From Peteryoungia algae (GTDB lineage: Bacteria; Pseudomonadota; Alphaproteobacteria; Rhizobiales; Rhizobiaceae): DNA of 64,000 nucleotides. Position 1 is the stretch's first letter. The number at the start of each line of letters is the position of its first letter. Made by a program: the position numbers and the translations under genes. The notes below the pieces were generated by a model. That model saw only the letters and a list, made by a program, of their open reading frames with translations, made no database searches and was not told the origin of the DNA. The stretch is from assembly GCF_030369675.1 (NCBI RefSeq), contig NZ_CP128477.1, positions 2,956,001 through 3,020,000 of the forward strand. The letters are read 5' to 3'. Shown one piece after another: positions 46,943 through 55,890 of this stretch.

Positions 46943-47790
46943 CCCTTGGTCGCTCCGAGTGTAAGGCCAGCGATGAAGTGGCGCTGCATCAGGAAAAACA
47001 TCGCAACCGGCGGCAAGGCCGCGACGATCGAACCGGCAGAGACGAGATGCCATGCGGCGACCCATTGGCCGTTCAGCGAATAGAGACCCGCCGTCACTGG
47101 CATGGCGTGCTGGCCCTGCACCAGGACCGTCGCCCAGAAGTAGTCGTTCCAGACGAAGGTGAAGATCAGCACCGACAGGGCAGCGATCGCCGGGCGCATC
47201 AGCGGCAACACGATGTAGCGGAAGATCCGCCATTCCGAGACGCCCTCAACGCGGGCAGACTCAATCAGTGCGAAGGGCAGGCCCTTGATGAAATTGCGCA
47301 TGAAGAGCGTGCAGAACCCGGTCTGGAAGGCGACGTGGAACAACACGAGACCCATCGTGGTATCGTAGAGACCCGCGCGCAGCGTCATGTCCCGTACCGG
47401 AACCATCAGGATCTGGAACGGGATGAAATTGCCAGCGACGAACATGAAGAACAGGACGAGATTGCCCTTGAACTTGTAGACCGCGAGCGCAAAGCCGGTG
47501 AGGCAGGAGAGTGCGACAGCCCCGATGGCCGTCGGGATCGTTACCTTGAACGAATTCAGGATGTAGTAGCCGATCGGCGAATTGTTGAAGACGGCCGAAT
47601 AGTTCTCGAAACCGGCGAACCCGGAGGGAATGCCGAAATAATTGCCGGCTGCGAGGTCGCCGGCCGGGCGAACCGACGTGATGGCGACGCCGATCAGCGG
47701 CAGAAGCCAGAGGAAAAGCGCCACCGGCAGCAGGATCTTGTAGGCCATCTGCGCAAGCGGGGAGGCCTTCTGGATCGGAGTGGGGAACAT
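46939..47790 (-). CDS. carbohydrate ABC transporter permease (MalG/LacG type)
   Basis: A 283-residue inner-membrane permease with six hydrophobic segments and the binding-protein-dependent transport motif EAA-like loop (ESARVEGVSEWRIFRYIVLPLMRP, near 190-213). The family position is CUT1. It couples to the other permease and the ATPase of this operon. Start and stop overlap its neighbours (TGATG with the upstream permease, ATGA with GH36), so stoichiometric synthesis is likely. The gene order resembles the lacEFG transporter of Agrobacterium/Ensifer. Confidence 0.94.
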   Translation of the reverse strand: MFPTPIQKASPLAQMAYKILLPVALFLWLLPLIGVAITSVRPAGDLAAGNYFGIPSGFAGFENYSAVFNNSPIGYYILNSFKVTIPTAIGAVALSCLTGFALAVYKFKGNLVLFFMFVAGNFIPFQILMVPVRDMTLRAGLYDTTMGLVLFHVAFQTGFCTLFMRNFIKGLPFALIESARVEGVSEWRIFRYIVLPLMRPAIAALSVLIFTFVWNDYFWATVLVQGQHAMPVTAGLYSLNGQWVAAWHLVSAGSIVAALPPVAMFFLMQRHFIAGLTLGATKG

Positions 47791-48698
47791 CAGGCGTTCC
47801 TTTCCTGGGCGAGCATGCGGACGATGAAGAGCGAGATGAAGACGATCATGATCAGGAACAGCACGACCGCAATCGACGCGCCGTAGCCCATGCGGAAGCC
47901 GTATTCGGAGAGCGCCTGCTCATACATGAAGTAGGACAGCACCGAACTCGAGCCGTAAGGGCCGCCGGCTGTCATGATCGAAACGAGGTCGAAGGAGCGC
48001 AGCGAGCCGATGACGGTCACCACCATGGCAATGAAGGTTGCCGGCGCGAGCTGCGGCAGGATCACGTACCAGAGCAGCTTCAGCCCCTTGGCGCCATCCA
48101 TTCGGGCGGCTTCCACCTGCTCATGATTGATGTTGTTGAGACCCGTCAGGTAGAGGATCATGCAATAGGCTGTCTGCGGCCAGAGACCCGCGACGATGAT
48201 ACCGTAGGTGACGTAACGCTCGTCGGCGAGCACCGCGATCTGCTCGCCCAACAGCACTTCCGTAAGCTTGGAAAACAGGCCGAAATCCGGGGCATAAAAC
48301 CAGGTGAACATCAGGCCGACAACGACCTGGCTGATCACGAAGGGAAAGAAGAACATCGACTTGTAGAGCCGTATGCCGGTGACGGTCTGGTTGAGGAAGA
48401 GCGCGACGGCAAGGCCCGCCGGGATCGACAGCAGGTAGAGCACCAGCCAGATCAGGTTGTTGTAGAGCGACGTGTAGAAGGTGTCGTCGTCGAGGAGCTC
48501 GACATAATTGCCGGCGCCGATCCAGGTCATGGCGCCGAGACCGTCCCAATCGTGGAAGCTGATCCAGATCGACTCGAAGATCGGGACAAGCACGTAGACC
48601 AGGAACATCAGCATGCCGGGCGCCAGGAACAGGAAAGGCGCGAGCGTCTGCTGGTTTCGCTTCCAGAAGCCGGACGATGAAGGAACGGTGTTGCTCAT
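47790..48698 (-). CDS. carbohydrate ABC transporter permease (MalF/LacF type)
   Basis: A 302-residue inner-membrane permease with six segments, the first at about 20-42. The coupling EAA loop is EQVEAARMDGAKGLKLLWYVILPQL (near 188-212). I chose ATG 48698, with AGAGGTG about six bases upstream; the frame extends 22 codons into the intergenic hairpin region without support. It forms a heterodimer with the next gene product. An mRNA hairpin separates it from the binding-protein gene, which probably lowers its expression relative to that protein. Confidence 0.93.
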   Translation of the reverse strand: MSNTVPSSSGFWKRNQQTLAPFLFLAPGMLMFLVYVLVPIFESIWISFHDWDGLGAMTWIGAGNYVELLDDDTFYTSLYNNLIWLVLYLLSIPAGLAVALFLNQTVTGIRLYKSMFFFPFVISQVVVGLMFTWFYAPDFGLFSKLTEVLLGEQIAVLADERYVTYGIIVAGLWPQTAYCMILYLTGLNNINHEQVEAARMDGAKGLKLLWYVILPQLAPATFIAMVVTVIGSLRSFDLVSIMTAGGPYGSSSVLSYFMYEQALSEYGFRMGYGASIAVVLFLIMIVFISLFIVRMLAQERNA

Positions 48699-48732
48699 GG
48701 CGGCACCTCTGAGAAAACAGGATACGGCAACC

Positions 48733-48766
48733 GGATGCCATGGGCCCAGGGAGACCCACAGCACCC
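48733..48766 (-). other. intercistronic hairpin after the galactoside-binding protein gene
   Basis: GGATGCCATGGG (48733-48744) and CCCACAGCACCC (48755-48766) pair over 12 bp, with three G-U wobbles in the minus-strand RNA. There is no T run, so it is probably an RNA-stabilising or processing element behind the binding-protein cistron rather than a terminator. Confidence 0.5.
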
Positions 48767-48786
48767 GGCGCAGGGAGCTTTATCGC

Positions 48787-50019
48787 TTACTTGTAAACGC
48801 GGGCGCGGACCTTTTCGAGCCGCTCCAGGATGGCGTCCAGACGATCCGGCTTGACCATGAACTCCTGGAAGCCTTCCATGCCGGCCTTTGCCATTTCGGC
48901 ATTGGCGTCGCGGTCGTAGAACTGCGCGAGCGCATAAGCGTTCGACAGCATCTCGAAACCGGCCTTCAGGAACGGATCAGCCGGCTTTTCGGCCTGGTTG
49001 TTGACCGGCAGCTGCCCGAGCGTGGCGTTCATCTTGCTCTGGGCTTCCGGCGAAGCGAGGTAGGCGAGGAACTTCTTCGCATCTTCCTTGTTCTTCGCGC
49101 CCGACGGGATGTGGAAGGTGTCGGTCGGAGCCTCTTCAGACATCGGGATGCCCGCTGTGATTTCCGGGAACTGCATGAAGCCGATCTGGTCTTCCTTCAA
49201 CCCGCCGTCCTTCATCGTGGCCACGGCGAAGTTGCCCATCAGATACATGGCCGCCTGGCCCTGGACCATCTGCGGGATGGCATCCTGCCAGTCGATCGCG
49301 GCATGGTTCTCGTTGAAGTATCCGGCCTTGACCAGCTCGCCCCACTTCTCGAACACGGCCTTCACGCGCGGATCCGTATAAGGAACCTTGCCGGAGGTCA
49401 CGTCCATGTGGAACTCATAGCCGTTGACGCGCAGGTTCAGATAGTCGAACCAGCCGCCCGTCGGCCACAGCGCCTTGGTGCCGATGGTGATCGGGGTAAC
49501 GCCGGCAGACTTCAGCTTTTCGCAAGCAGCAAGAAATTCCGTCCAGTTCTTCGGCGGCTCGATGCCCTGTTCGGCGAAGATGTCCTTACGATAGTAGATA
49601 CCCCACTGGTAGTAGGTGTAGGGAACGCCCCATTTCTTGCCGTCGATGGTCATGGAGGCGGAAGCCGACTTCAGCTGGTCGTTCAGGCCATTGGCCTCCC
49701 AGACATCCGAAACGTCTTCGAACAGACCTGCCTTGACGAAGGGCTCCATGCGGTTGCCGGCATACCATGCGGCAACATCGGGAGCGTCAGCGGTCAGGAA
49801 GTTGCGGATGGCAGATTTGTAGCCTTCGTGGTCGAAGTTGTTCCACTTGACCGTGATATCGGGGTTGGCCTTCTGGAAATCAGCGATCAACTCTTCCATC
49901 GCCTTCTTCGGCGCCGGATCCGATTGGTCGGAATTGAGAACGATTTCACCGGCAAACGCGGTGGAAGACAGAAGGGCAGCACCCAGAGCAATGCTGCTCA
50001 GGCTTTTGAAAAAGGTCAT
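48787..50019 (-). CDS. sugar ABC transporter substrate-binding protein (LacE-like)
   Basis: A 410-residue periplasmic solute-binding protein of the CUT1 (MalE-like, family 1) type. A Sec signal peptide covers 1-23 (MTFFKSLSSIALGAALLSSTAFA). The mature protein starts GEIVLNSDQSDPAPKKAMEE and shows aromatic residues (for example YYQWGIYY) typical of sugar pockets. I chose ATG 50019 with GGGAGGA six bases upstream; the upstream 52 codons of the frame are promoter DNA. It is the first gene of the galactoside importer operon and is divergent from the AraC regulator. The substrate is inferred to be an alpha- or beta-galactoside from the two glycosidases encoded downstream. Confidence 0.93.
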   Translation of the reverse strand: MTFFKSLSSIALGAALLSSTAFAGEIVLNSDQSDPAPKKAMEELIADFQKANPDITVKWNNFDHEGYKSAIRNFLTADAPDVAAWYAGNRMEPFVKAGLFEDVSDVWEANGLNDQLKSASASMTIDGKKWGVPYTYYQWGIYYRKDIFAEQGIEPPKNWTEFLAACEKLKSAGVTPITIGTKALWPTGGWFDYLNLRVNGYEFHMDVTSGKVPYTDPRVKAVFEKWGELVKAGYFNENHAAIDWQDAIPQMVQGQAAMYLMGNFAVATMKDGGLKEDQIGFMQFPEITAGIPMSEEAPTDTFHIPSGAKNKEDAKKFLAYLASPEAQSKMNATLGQLPVNNQAEKPADPFLKAGFEMLSNAYALAQFYDRDANAEMAKAGMEGFQEFMVKPDRLDAILERLEKVRARVYK

Positions 50020-50165
50020 GTTTTCCTCCCTATGACCGTTACGCAGTCCATATGCGGAGCTTGTGGCCCCGGATCCCACCGGAATTGTCAGCTCATCTTG
50101 ATCATCCGACTCAAACCCGTAATAATCCACCGAGTTTCGGCCTAAGTTTTCCGGGATCCTAAGAT
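50020..50165. promoter_or_regulatory. divergent promoter region, galactoside operon / araC-type gene
   Basis: These 146 bases separate the binding-protein gene from the AraC-type regulator. They should hold both promoters and the AraC-protein sites. GGATCC-containing blocks recur (near 50072 and 50153), but I could not define direct repeats with confidence. Confidence 0.4.
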
Positions 50166-51089
50166 TTGGAACCATTAGAGACAGTGCTTCGCGATGAATC
50201 CGTTCCTGTTCATCCCGATCACGATCCGCGCCATCCCCTGGTTGTCTTCGGCGACCACCGCTTTTGCGCCGGCGAAAGCATGACAGTGCACAAGATGGCC
50301 GGGCCGCACATGCACAGCCAGATCGAGCTGAACTTCGTGCTGACAGGCGCCATGACCTATTGGTTCGATGGCCGTGAACTGACCGTCGATGAGGGCAGGC
50401 TCTGCCTCTTCTGGGGTATGATTCCGCATCAGGTCATCGACCGGCGGGAGGGCACTCAGTTCATCTGCCTCTATGTACCCATGTCTGTTTTCCTTGGTCT
50501 GGCCAACCTCAACCGGTTTCGCGACGCAGTCTTCCGGGGCGCCATGATCGAGGCCTTGGAGATCCGCTCTTATGATCGGGACATTTTCGAGCGCTGGCGC
50601 CAGGAACTGCTCGCTGGCGATCCCGACCTGATGGAGATCGTCCGCAACGAGTTGACCGCGCGTGTGCTCAGGATCGAACGGGAAGGCTGGCGCGATCTGC
50701 GCGAAGAAGGGTCGGCAATTGCCAATTTCAGTACCAATGAAAGCGAGCGCGTCGAGCATATCGAACGCATGCTGCGCTTCATCGCTGAACACGCATTGGA
50801 AGAGATTTCGTCAGAGGATGTCGGGCGCGATGTGGGCCTGCATCCGAATTACGCGATGGCGATCTTCAAGCGGGCCGTTGGGCACACCATCAACCAGGCA
50901 ATCGTCCGCCATCGTCTCGATACCGCGCAATCGCTGCTGATTTCGACCGACCTGTCGATTACAGACGTGGCCTTCGAGAGTGGATTCGGTTCGGCCTCTC
51001 GCTTTTATGAGGCCTTTGCCGGTCGCTTCCGGGAAAAGCCGAAGGCCTTCCGCCGACGCATGCGATCGAAGGGGCTTCCGCCGACCTGA
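50166..51089 (+). CDS. AraC family transcriptional regulator
   Basis: A 307-residue regulator. The N-terminal cupin-like sugar-sensing domain (about 20-150) includes GPHMHSQIELNFVLTGAMTY. The C-terminal AraC DNA-binding domain (about 195-300) has two helix-turn-helix units, including ISSEDVGRDVGLHPNYAMAIFKRAVG and SITDVAFESGFGSASRFYEAF. It resembles MelR/RafR-type activators, fitting a role in the divergent galactoside operon. The open frame begins with TTG at 50166 and lacks a clear ribosome binding site; an internal GTG or the ATG at residue 39 are alternatives, so the N-terminus is uncertain. Confidence 0.9.
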   Translation: MEPLETVLRDESVPVHPDHDPRHPLVVFGDHRFCAGESMTVHKMAGPHMHSQIELNFVLTGAMTYWFDGRELTVDEGRLCLFWGMIPHQVIDRREGTQFICLYVPMSVFLGLANLNRFRDAVFRGAMIEALEIRSYDRDIFERWRQELLAGDPDLMEIVRNELTARVLRIEREGWRDLREEGSAIANFSTNESERVEHIERMLRFIAEHALEEISSEDVGRDVGLHPNYAMAIFKRAVGHTINQAIVRHRLDTAQSLLISTDLSITDVAFESGFGSASRFYEAFAGRFREKPKAFRRRMRSKGLPPT

Positions 51090-51101
51090 ATAGCATTTGC
51101 A

Positions 51102-52190
51102 TCAACGATCGGCGATCGCGGATAGTCTCGGCATGGGGACACCCGGGCACCAGTCGCGGAAACCGATGATGCGACGAACGATCTTTTCCGGATGATGTCC
51201 GGCAATGTCTCGCAGCCGGTGGTCGAGATAGGGATTGCCGAACCGCTCCAGCGTCGTTTCAACATAGGCCTCGGCCTCATCACCCAGTTCATGCATCCGG
51301 AAACCGGGCACCACCTCGTTGCGATAGATCTGCTGGAGTTCCGCGCGGATCGCCGTGTCGGCAAGGATGTCCTTGACGCACTCCGCCTCGGGTCGCCCTT
51401 CTCTCATCCAGCGATCCGCAAGAACCGTGTGGCCGAGATTGAGAATATGCAACTTCAGCCTCTCGTAGGGTGTCAGATCAGCGACCACCTTGATGCAAGG
51501 ATGTTCGCACGGAAGGATGAGGCCAGTCTGCCGCTCGATCGCCCAGATCGCGTAGGGCTCGGCAATCGCACCCGCCGGCTCGATCGGCTCGGACACGATG
51601 CGATCGACGAGTGTGTTGCCCCAGACGACCCGCTTCGTCAGCCAGGAAATAAATGCCTCGTCAGGCGTGTGACGGCCAGCAAGATCGACGACGAGACGCT
51701 GAAGCACTTCGCCATTCCGCGAAATCAGTTCGCAGGGCAGAATTGTCAACGGCATGCCGCCGCCGCGAAAGCGCGCGTGGAGGAGCGCCAGAAGCTTCAT
51801 CGGGAAGGAACGCGGAACGCCGTTGACGCCGTCTCCATCGACAAGCGCATACCCCATGTCGCCTGTATTGCTGAGCACGACCCTCGCCTCTTCGACAAAG
51901 ATCCGGGTGACTTCGTCCCAGTCCTTTGCTGTGGACAGCGATCGGGTTACCGACCGTACGCGCAGCGCCCGCTCAACCGGCGTTCCACCTTCGAGGCCCC
52001 GGATAATCACCGGGTACCCCTCCGGCGCAGAGATCGCGCCTATCCGCCCCGCCCGCGTGGGGTCGCCGCTTGTCTGGACCACGGTGATCGACCCGATTGC
52101 ATGTCCTGACTCCATCGCCTCGCTGACGAAGAGGTCGGCATGCGCCTGAAGAAACCGGCTCGTGCCGAATTGCAGGATGGGCGTGCTCAT
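51102..52190 (-). CDS. mannitol-dehydrogenase-family oxidoreductase (tagaturonate/fructuronate reductase-like)
   Basis: A 362-residue polyol-dehydrogenase-family enzyme. The N-terminal Rossmann part begins ILQFGTSRFLQAHADLF. The C-terminal domain carries the catalytic pattern Lys246, Asn251 and His254 (KLHILNLGH). Related enzymes (UxaB, UxuB) reduce D-tagaturonate or D-fructuronate to D-altronate or D-mannonate. It is shorter than E. coli UxaB (about 480 residues). It starts three bases after gntR on the same strand and lies opposite the uxaA gene, so reduction of D-tagaturonate to D-altronate, the UxaA substrate, is the natural inference. Confidence 0.85.
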   Translation of the reverse strand: MSTPILQFGTSRFLQAHADLFVSEAMESGHAIGSITVVQTSGDPTRAGRIGAISAPEGYPVIIRGLEGGTPVERALRVRSVTRSLSTAKDWDEVTRIFVEEARVVLSNTGDMGYALVDGDGVNGVPRSFPMKLLALLHARFRGGGMPLTILPCELISRNGEVLQRLVVDLAGRHTPDEAFISWLTKRVVWGNTLVDRIVSEPIEPAGAIAEPYAIWAIERQTGLILPCEHPCIKVVADLTPYERLKLHILNLGHTVLADRWMREGRPEAECVKDILADTAIRAELQQIYRNEVVPGFRMHELGDEAEAYVETTLERFGNPYLDHRLRDIAGHHPEKIVRRIIGFRDWCPGVPMPRLSAIADR

Positions 52191-52193
52191 GGC

Positions 52194-53081
52194 TCAGACG
52201 GTCTCCTGTATGGATTGCAACAGCGTCTCGCGTGCCGACTTGAGATGTTGACGGCAGGCCTTTTCGACTTTCGCTGGATCGCGGGAAAACAGCGCCTGGA
52301 TGTAATCGAGATGCTCTTCCAGCGCCCGCTGGTTTCGGGCCCGCGCATTCGTCTTGTTCCACTGGTAGTGATAGTGAAAGACGATCGTGATGATGTCGTA
52401 GAAGTCGATGATGAAGCGGTTGCTCGATGCTTTCTGGACGAGCAGGTGGAAGCGCTCGTCCAGCTCCGAGAAGTCCATGTAGCGATTGTCGATATCGGCA
52501 AGCAGTGCATGATGTTGCGCTTCGACCAGCCGAAGCTCGGCCCAAGCCGGGTGATCCTCGGCCAGATGGACGAAACTCGCCGCCGAGCGGAGCTCGAACA
52601 TTTCGCGCACTTCTGTCAGTTCCAACGCAAATTCTCGGGTAAAGCCCTTGAGCACCCAATGGCTGTTCGGCCGCTTCTCGATGAGCCCGAAACGACTGAA
52701 GCGAATGAGAAATTCCCGCACGCTCGTGGTACCGATGCCGATTTCACGGGCAAGTTCCAGCTCGTTGATCTGCATGCCCGGCTGTGCGCCGCCGGCGAGG
52801 ATGCGGCGCATGAAACTGCGCTCGATGATCTCGGAGAGTGAACTCGTTTCCTCATCGGGAAAATAGTCAGACCCGATCGGCCGACGCAGTACGGTCTTGG
52901 AGCGCTTGTCCCAGGCGACGAGCCCCGCTTCGCCGAGCCGGGTGAGCACCGTGCGTACGGTCGTGCGGCTCACGCTCAACAGACCACAGAGCTCCGGTTC
53001 CGAGGGAAGCGTATCCGTCTCCTCGATCAGCTTCAGCGTGCGATTATAGGCGTCCTTGAAGACGGTGTTCTGCTTGGCCAT
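52194..53081 (-). CDS. GntR-family regulator with two winged-helix domains and FCD domain
   Basis: A 295-residue regulator with an unusual layout. The first GntR-like winged helix is at about 8-66 (SEPELCGLLSVSRTTVRTVL). The second is at about 82-146 (LELAREIGIGTTSVREFL). The FCD ligand-binding domain is about 152-280. FadR-class proteins normally have only one winged helix. I chose ATG 53081, with AGG about seven bases upstream, so both domains are complete. The tagaturonate-reductase-like gene follows with a three-base gap, and uxaA is divergent. It probably controls the sugar-acid genes on both sides; palindromes resembling TTTATCGATAAA in the divergent gap are candidate operators. Confidence 0.92.
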   Translation of the reverse strand: MAKQNTVFKDAYNRTLKLIEETDTLPSEPELCGLLSVSRTTVRTVLTRLGEAGLVAWDKRSKTVLRRPIGSDYFPDEETSSLSEIIERSFMRRILAGGAQPGMQINELELAREIGIGTTSVREFLIRFSRFGLIEKRPNSHWVLKGFTREFALELTEVREMFELRSAASFVHLAEDHPAWAELRLVEAQHHALLADIDNRYMDFSELDERFHLLVQKASSNRFIIDFYDIITIVFHYHYQWNKTNARARNQRALEEHLDYIQALFSRDPAKVEKACRQHLKSARETLLQSIQETV

Positions 53082-53230
53082 GGATCTGCCTGGGTTGATG
53101 TGATGCGGGGCTTTGGCCCTTCGCCTCTTGGCGCAAGACGCGAGCCCGCGCAATACCGCCGATTGCGGTGGCCTTTCCTTCTCTGCTCTCGGGTTTTCGC
53201 CCTCCCGCTCCCTGCTGGAGCAAATTGTTC

Positions 53231-53278
53231 TTTATCGATAGCATACCCATTGACGAGAAACTGTCTATTGCCGATAAA
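53231..53278. promoter_or_regulatory. candidate operator pair for the tandem-HTH GntR regulator
   Basis: In the 246-base gntR/uxaA gap lie TTTATCGATAGC (53231-53242) and ATTGCCGATAAA (53267-53278). They match the 12-base palindrome TTTATCGATAAA at 10 and 9 positions, and their centres are 36 bases apart. An exact copy of the palindrome lies before the transporter operon at 56448-56459. Confidence 0.6.
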
Positions 53279-53327
53279 AGACAAAACACAGGATCCGGTG
53301 CAGCCGGACACATGGGAGAAACATCAG

Positions 53328-54833
53328 GTGTCGAAACCAGCCTGCATCCTGCTGTCGCAGGACGACAATGTCGCCGTGACCACCGTTGCAATCGAGGCGG
53401 GGCACGTGCTGCCCGGCGGCGCGCCGGCAGCGGCAAAGATTGATCCCGGCCACAAGGTTGCGGTGAGAGCCATTCGCAAGGGCGAACCTGTCGTCAAATA
53501 TGCCCAGGCGATCGGCCGTGCCACCACGGACATTGCCGCAGGCGAGCATGTCCATTCCCACAATCTCGCCTTCGATGAAGATCGCCTGTCCGTCACCGGG
53601 CTCGCCCAGCCCGAAAACGCAACCGCAGCCGACAAGGGCCGCACCTTCCTGGGCTATCGCCGCGCCGACGGCCGTGCCGCGACCCGCAACTATATCGGCA
53701 TCATCGCCAGCGTAAACTGTTCCACCACGGTCTGCCGCGCGATCGCGGAAGCCGCCAACCGCACCATCCTGCCGCATTACGAGGGCATCGACGGCTTCGT
53801 GCCGATTGTCCACGATCAGGGCTGTGGCATGAGCTCGACCGGCGACGGCATGCGCACGCTGCATCGAACGATAGCCGGCTACACGAGGCATGTGAATTTC
53901 GGCGGCGTGCTGATGGTCGGTCTTGGCTGCGAGGTCAATCAGCTGACGCTATACGGCCAGAGCGGCGCCGGAGCCTCCAAGCGCCACTTCAACATCCAGG
54001 ACGCCGGCGGATCCCGTCGCGCGGTCGAGAACGCGCTTTCGATCCTCAAAGAGATCGCAGCCGAGGTCGGTACGATGCGCCGCGAACCGATTTCCGTCAG
54101 CGAGATTATCGTGGGACTGCAATGCGGCGGGTCGGACGGTCTGTCCGGCATCACAGCCAACCCGGCCCTCGGCGTGGCTGTCGATATCCTGGCCGGTGCC
54201 GGCGGCACGGCCATCCTGTCGGAGACCTCGGAGATCTATGGCGCCGAACACTTGCTGAGAAGCCGTGCGGTCAACGAGCAGGTCGCGGTCAAGCTGGACG
54301 GGCTGATCTCCTGGTGGGAGGCCTATGTCGCCCAGCACGGCGCCTCGCTGGACAACAACCCCTCTCCCGGCAACAAGAAGGGCGGCCTCACCACCATTCT
54401 CGAAAAATCGCTCGGGGCCGTCGCCAAGGGTGGGCGCTCGCCGCTGACAGCCGTCTACAACTACGCTGAACGCGTCACCGAACATGGCCTCGTCTTCATG
54501 GACACTCCCGGCTACGACCCGGTCTCCGCGACCGGCCAGGTGGCAGGGGGCGCCAATGTGATTGCCTTCACCACAGGCCGCGGCTCCTGTTTCGGCTCAC
54601 GCCCCGTGCCTTCGATCAAGCTGACGAGCAACACCGCGCTCTATAAATCGATGGAAGAGGACATGGACATCGACTGCGGCGTCATCGCCACGGGTGACGC
54701 CAGCGTCGCGGGCCTCGGCCGGAACATCTTCGACCTGATCATCGACACAGCCTCGGGCCAGAAGACCAAGAGCGAACTCTTCGGCTATGGCGACAACGAA
54801 TTCGTGCCGTGGCACCTGGGTGCCACGCTCTGA
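53328..54833 (+). CDS. uxaA: UxaA family altronate dehydratase
   Basis: A 501-residue dehydratase of the UxaA/GarD family. An N-terminal SAF domain covers about 1-95. The metal-dependent catalytic part starts at GYRRADGRAATRNYIGI and holds conserved cysteines in HDQGCGM, GLGCEVNQ, LQCGGSDGLSG and GRGSCFGSRPVPS. Family enzymes dehydrate D-altronate to 2-keto-3-deoxygluconate or act on related aldonates. The start is GTG 53328 with GGGAGA about eight bases before it; this gives the family length and excludes 76 codons of promoter DNA. The AKR gene follows 28 bases later. With the tagaturonate-reductase-like and LgoD-like genes it forms a coherent pathway. Confidence 0.92.
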   Translation: MSKPACILLSQDDNVAVTTVAIEAGHVLPGGAPAAAKIDPGHKVAVRAIRKGEPVVKYAQAIGRATTDIAAGEHVHSHNLAFDEDRLSVTGLAQPENATAADKGRTFLGYRRADGRAATRNYIGIIASVNCSTTVCRAIAEAANRTILPHYEGIDGFVPIVHDQGCGMSSTGDGMRTLHRTIAGYTRHVNFGGVLMVGLGCEVNQLTLYGQSGAGASKRHFNIQDAGGSRRAVENALSILKEIAAEVGTMRREPISVSEIIVGLQCGGSDGLSGITANPALGVAVDILAGAGGTAILSETSEIYGAEHLLRSRAVNEQVAVKLDGLISWWEAYVAQHGASLDNNPSPGNKKGGLTTILEKSLGAVAKGGRSPLTAVYNYAERVTEHGLVFMDTPGYDPVSATGQVAGGANVIAFTTGRGSCFGSRPVPSIKLTSNTALYKSMEEDMDIDCGVIATGDASVAGLGRNIFDLIIDTASGQKTKSELFGYGDNEFVPWHLGATL

Positions 54834-54861
54834 CCTCGACAACTGGGATCCGGAAATCAGC

Positions 54862-55881
54862 ATGAAAACGAGACGCATCGGCAAGACTGCCCTCGAAGTG
54901 ACAGAATACTCCTTCGGCACGGCACCGCTTGGCGGCCTCTACCGGCCCTGCCCCCGAGATACTGGCATCGCGACTCTGCAAGCGGCCTGGGATCATGGCA
55001 TCCGCTATTTCGACACCGCTCCGCATTACGGTTTCGGCCAGGCGGAGCGTTATGTCGGCGACTTCCTGCGCGACAAGCCGGAGGACAGCTATGTGCTGTC
55101 CACCAAGGTCGGCCGCCTCCTGGCACCGGTGCCGAAGGACCAGATTCCGAATGTCGGTTTCGTCGATCCTCTGCCCTTCAAGCTGGTCTATGATTACAGC
55201 TATGACGGCATCATGCGCTCGGTCGATTTCAGCTACGCCCGGCTCGGCCTGAACCGCATCGACATTCTCTATGTCCACGACATCGGCGTCTATACCCACG
55301 GCCGCGAAGCCAACGACCGCTACGTGAAGCAATTGCGAGACGGTGGCTACAAGGCCCTCGACCAGCTGAAATCCTCAGGTGCAATCAAGGCCTTCGGCCT
55401 CGGCGTCAACGAGGTGCCGGCCTGCCTCGAAATGATGGCCGACATTGACATCGATGTCATCCTGATGGCGGGCCGCTATTCGCTGCTCGATCGCTCCGCC
55501 GTCGAAGAACTGCTGCCGCTCTGCGAGAAGCGCGGCACGTCGATCACGGCTGGCGGTGTATTCAACTCCGGCATCCTGGCGACGGGCGCGGTTCCGGGCG
55601 CCCATTTCGATTACGCCCCGGCAACGGACGAGGTCCTCGCCAAGGTGCGCGCCATGGAGGAACTTGCAGCAAACGCCGGCAAGCCGCTTGCCCAGTTTGC
55701 GCTGCAGTTTCCGCTGCATCATCCGGCCGTTGCCTCCGTCATCATCGGTACGGCAAAGCCGGAAAGCCTTGATCGCAACATGGCATTGACGACCGAAGAA
55801 CTGCCGGGATCCGCCTTTGCCCCGTTCGAAACCCACACTCTCGTTGCACCGCCGCTCGGCGATGCCGCTGTCAGAGAATAG
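54862..55881 (+). CDS. aldo/keto reductase, aldose 1-dehydrogenase type (L-galactose/L-fucose dehydrogenase-like)
   Basis: A 339-residue NAD(P)-dependent aldo/keto reductase. It starts TRRIGKTALEVTEYSFGTAPLGG. The catalytic Asp-Tyr-Lys-His set is visible as YFDTAPHYGFGQ, STKVGRLL and YVHDIG. This branch includes D-threo-aldose 1-dehydrogenase, L-fucose dehydrogenase and plant-type L-galactose dehydrogenase, which oxidise C1 of sugars with L-galacto configuration to lactones. ATG 54862 has GGAAA eight bases upstream. It lies between uxaA and fucU, so oxidation of L-galactose or L-fucose is strongly suggested. The exact sugar needs a test. Confidence 0.9.
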   Translation: MKTRRIGKTALEVTEYSFGTAPLGGLYRPCPRDTGIATLQAAWDHGIRYFDTAPHYGFGQAERYVGDFLRDKPEDSYVLSTKVGRLLAPVPKDQIPNVGFVDPLPFKLVYDYSYDGIMRSVDFSYARLGLNRIDILYVHDIGVYTHGREANDRYVKQLRDGGYKALDQLKSSGAIKAFGLGVNEVPACLEMMADIDIDVILMAGRYSLLDRSAVEELLPLCEKRGTSITAGGVFNSGILATGAVPGAHFDYAPATDEVLAKVRAMEELAANAGKPLAQFALQFPLHHPAVASVIIGTAKPESLDRNMALTTEELPGSAFAPFETHTLVAPPLGDAAVRE

Positions 55882-55890
55882 GAGCGCGCC

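Noticed and set aside
48613..50145. A 510-codon plus-strand frame opposite the LacE-like gene.
   Set aside because: The minus strand encodes a signal peptide and a full binding protein; the mirror frame contains neither.
51102..54833. Reading the uxaA and reductase pair as the classical D-galacturonate pathway.
   Set aside because: No uronate isomerase (UxaC) or galacturonate transporter is present, while FucU, an aldose dehydrogenase and an LgoD-like enzyme are, which fit an L-galactose entry better.
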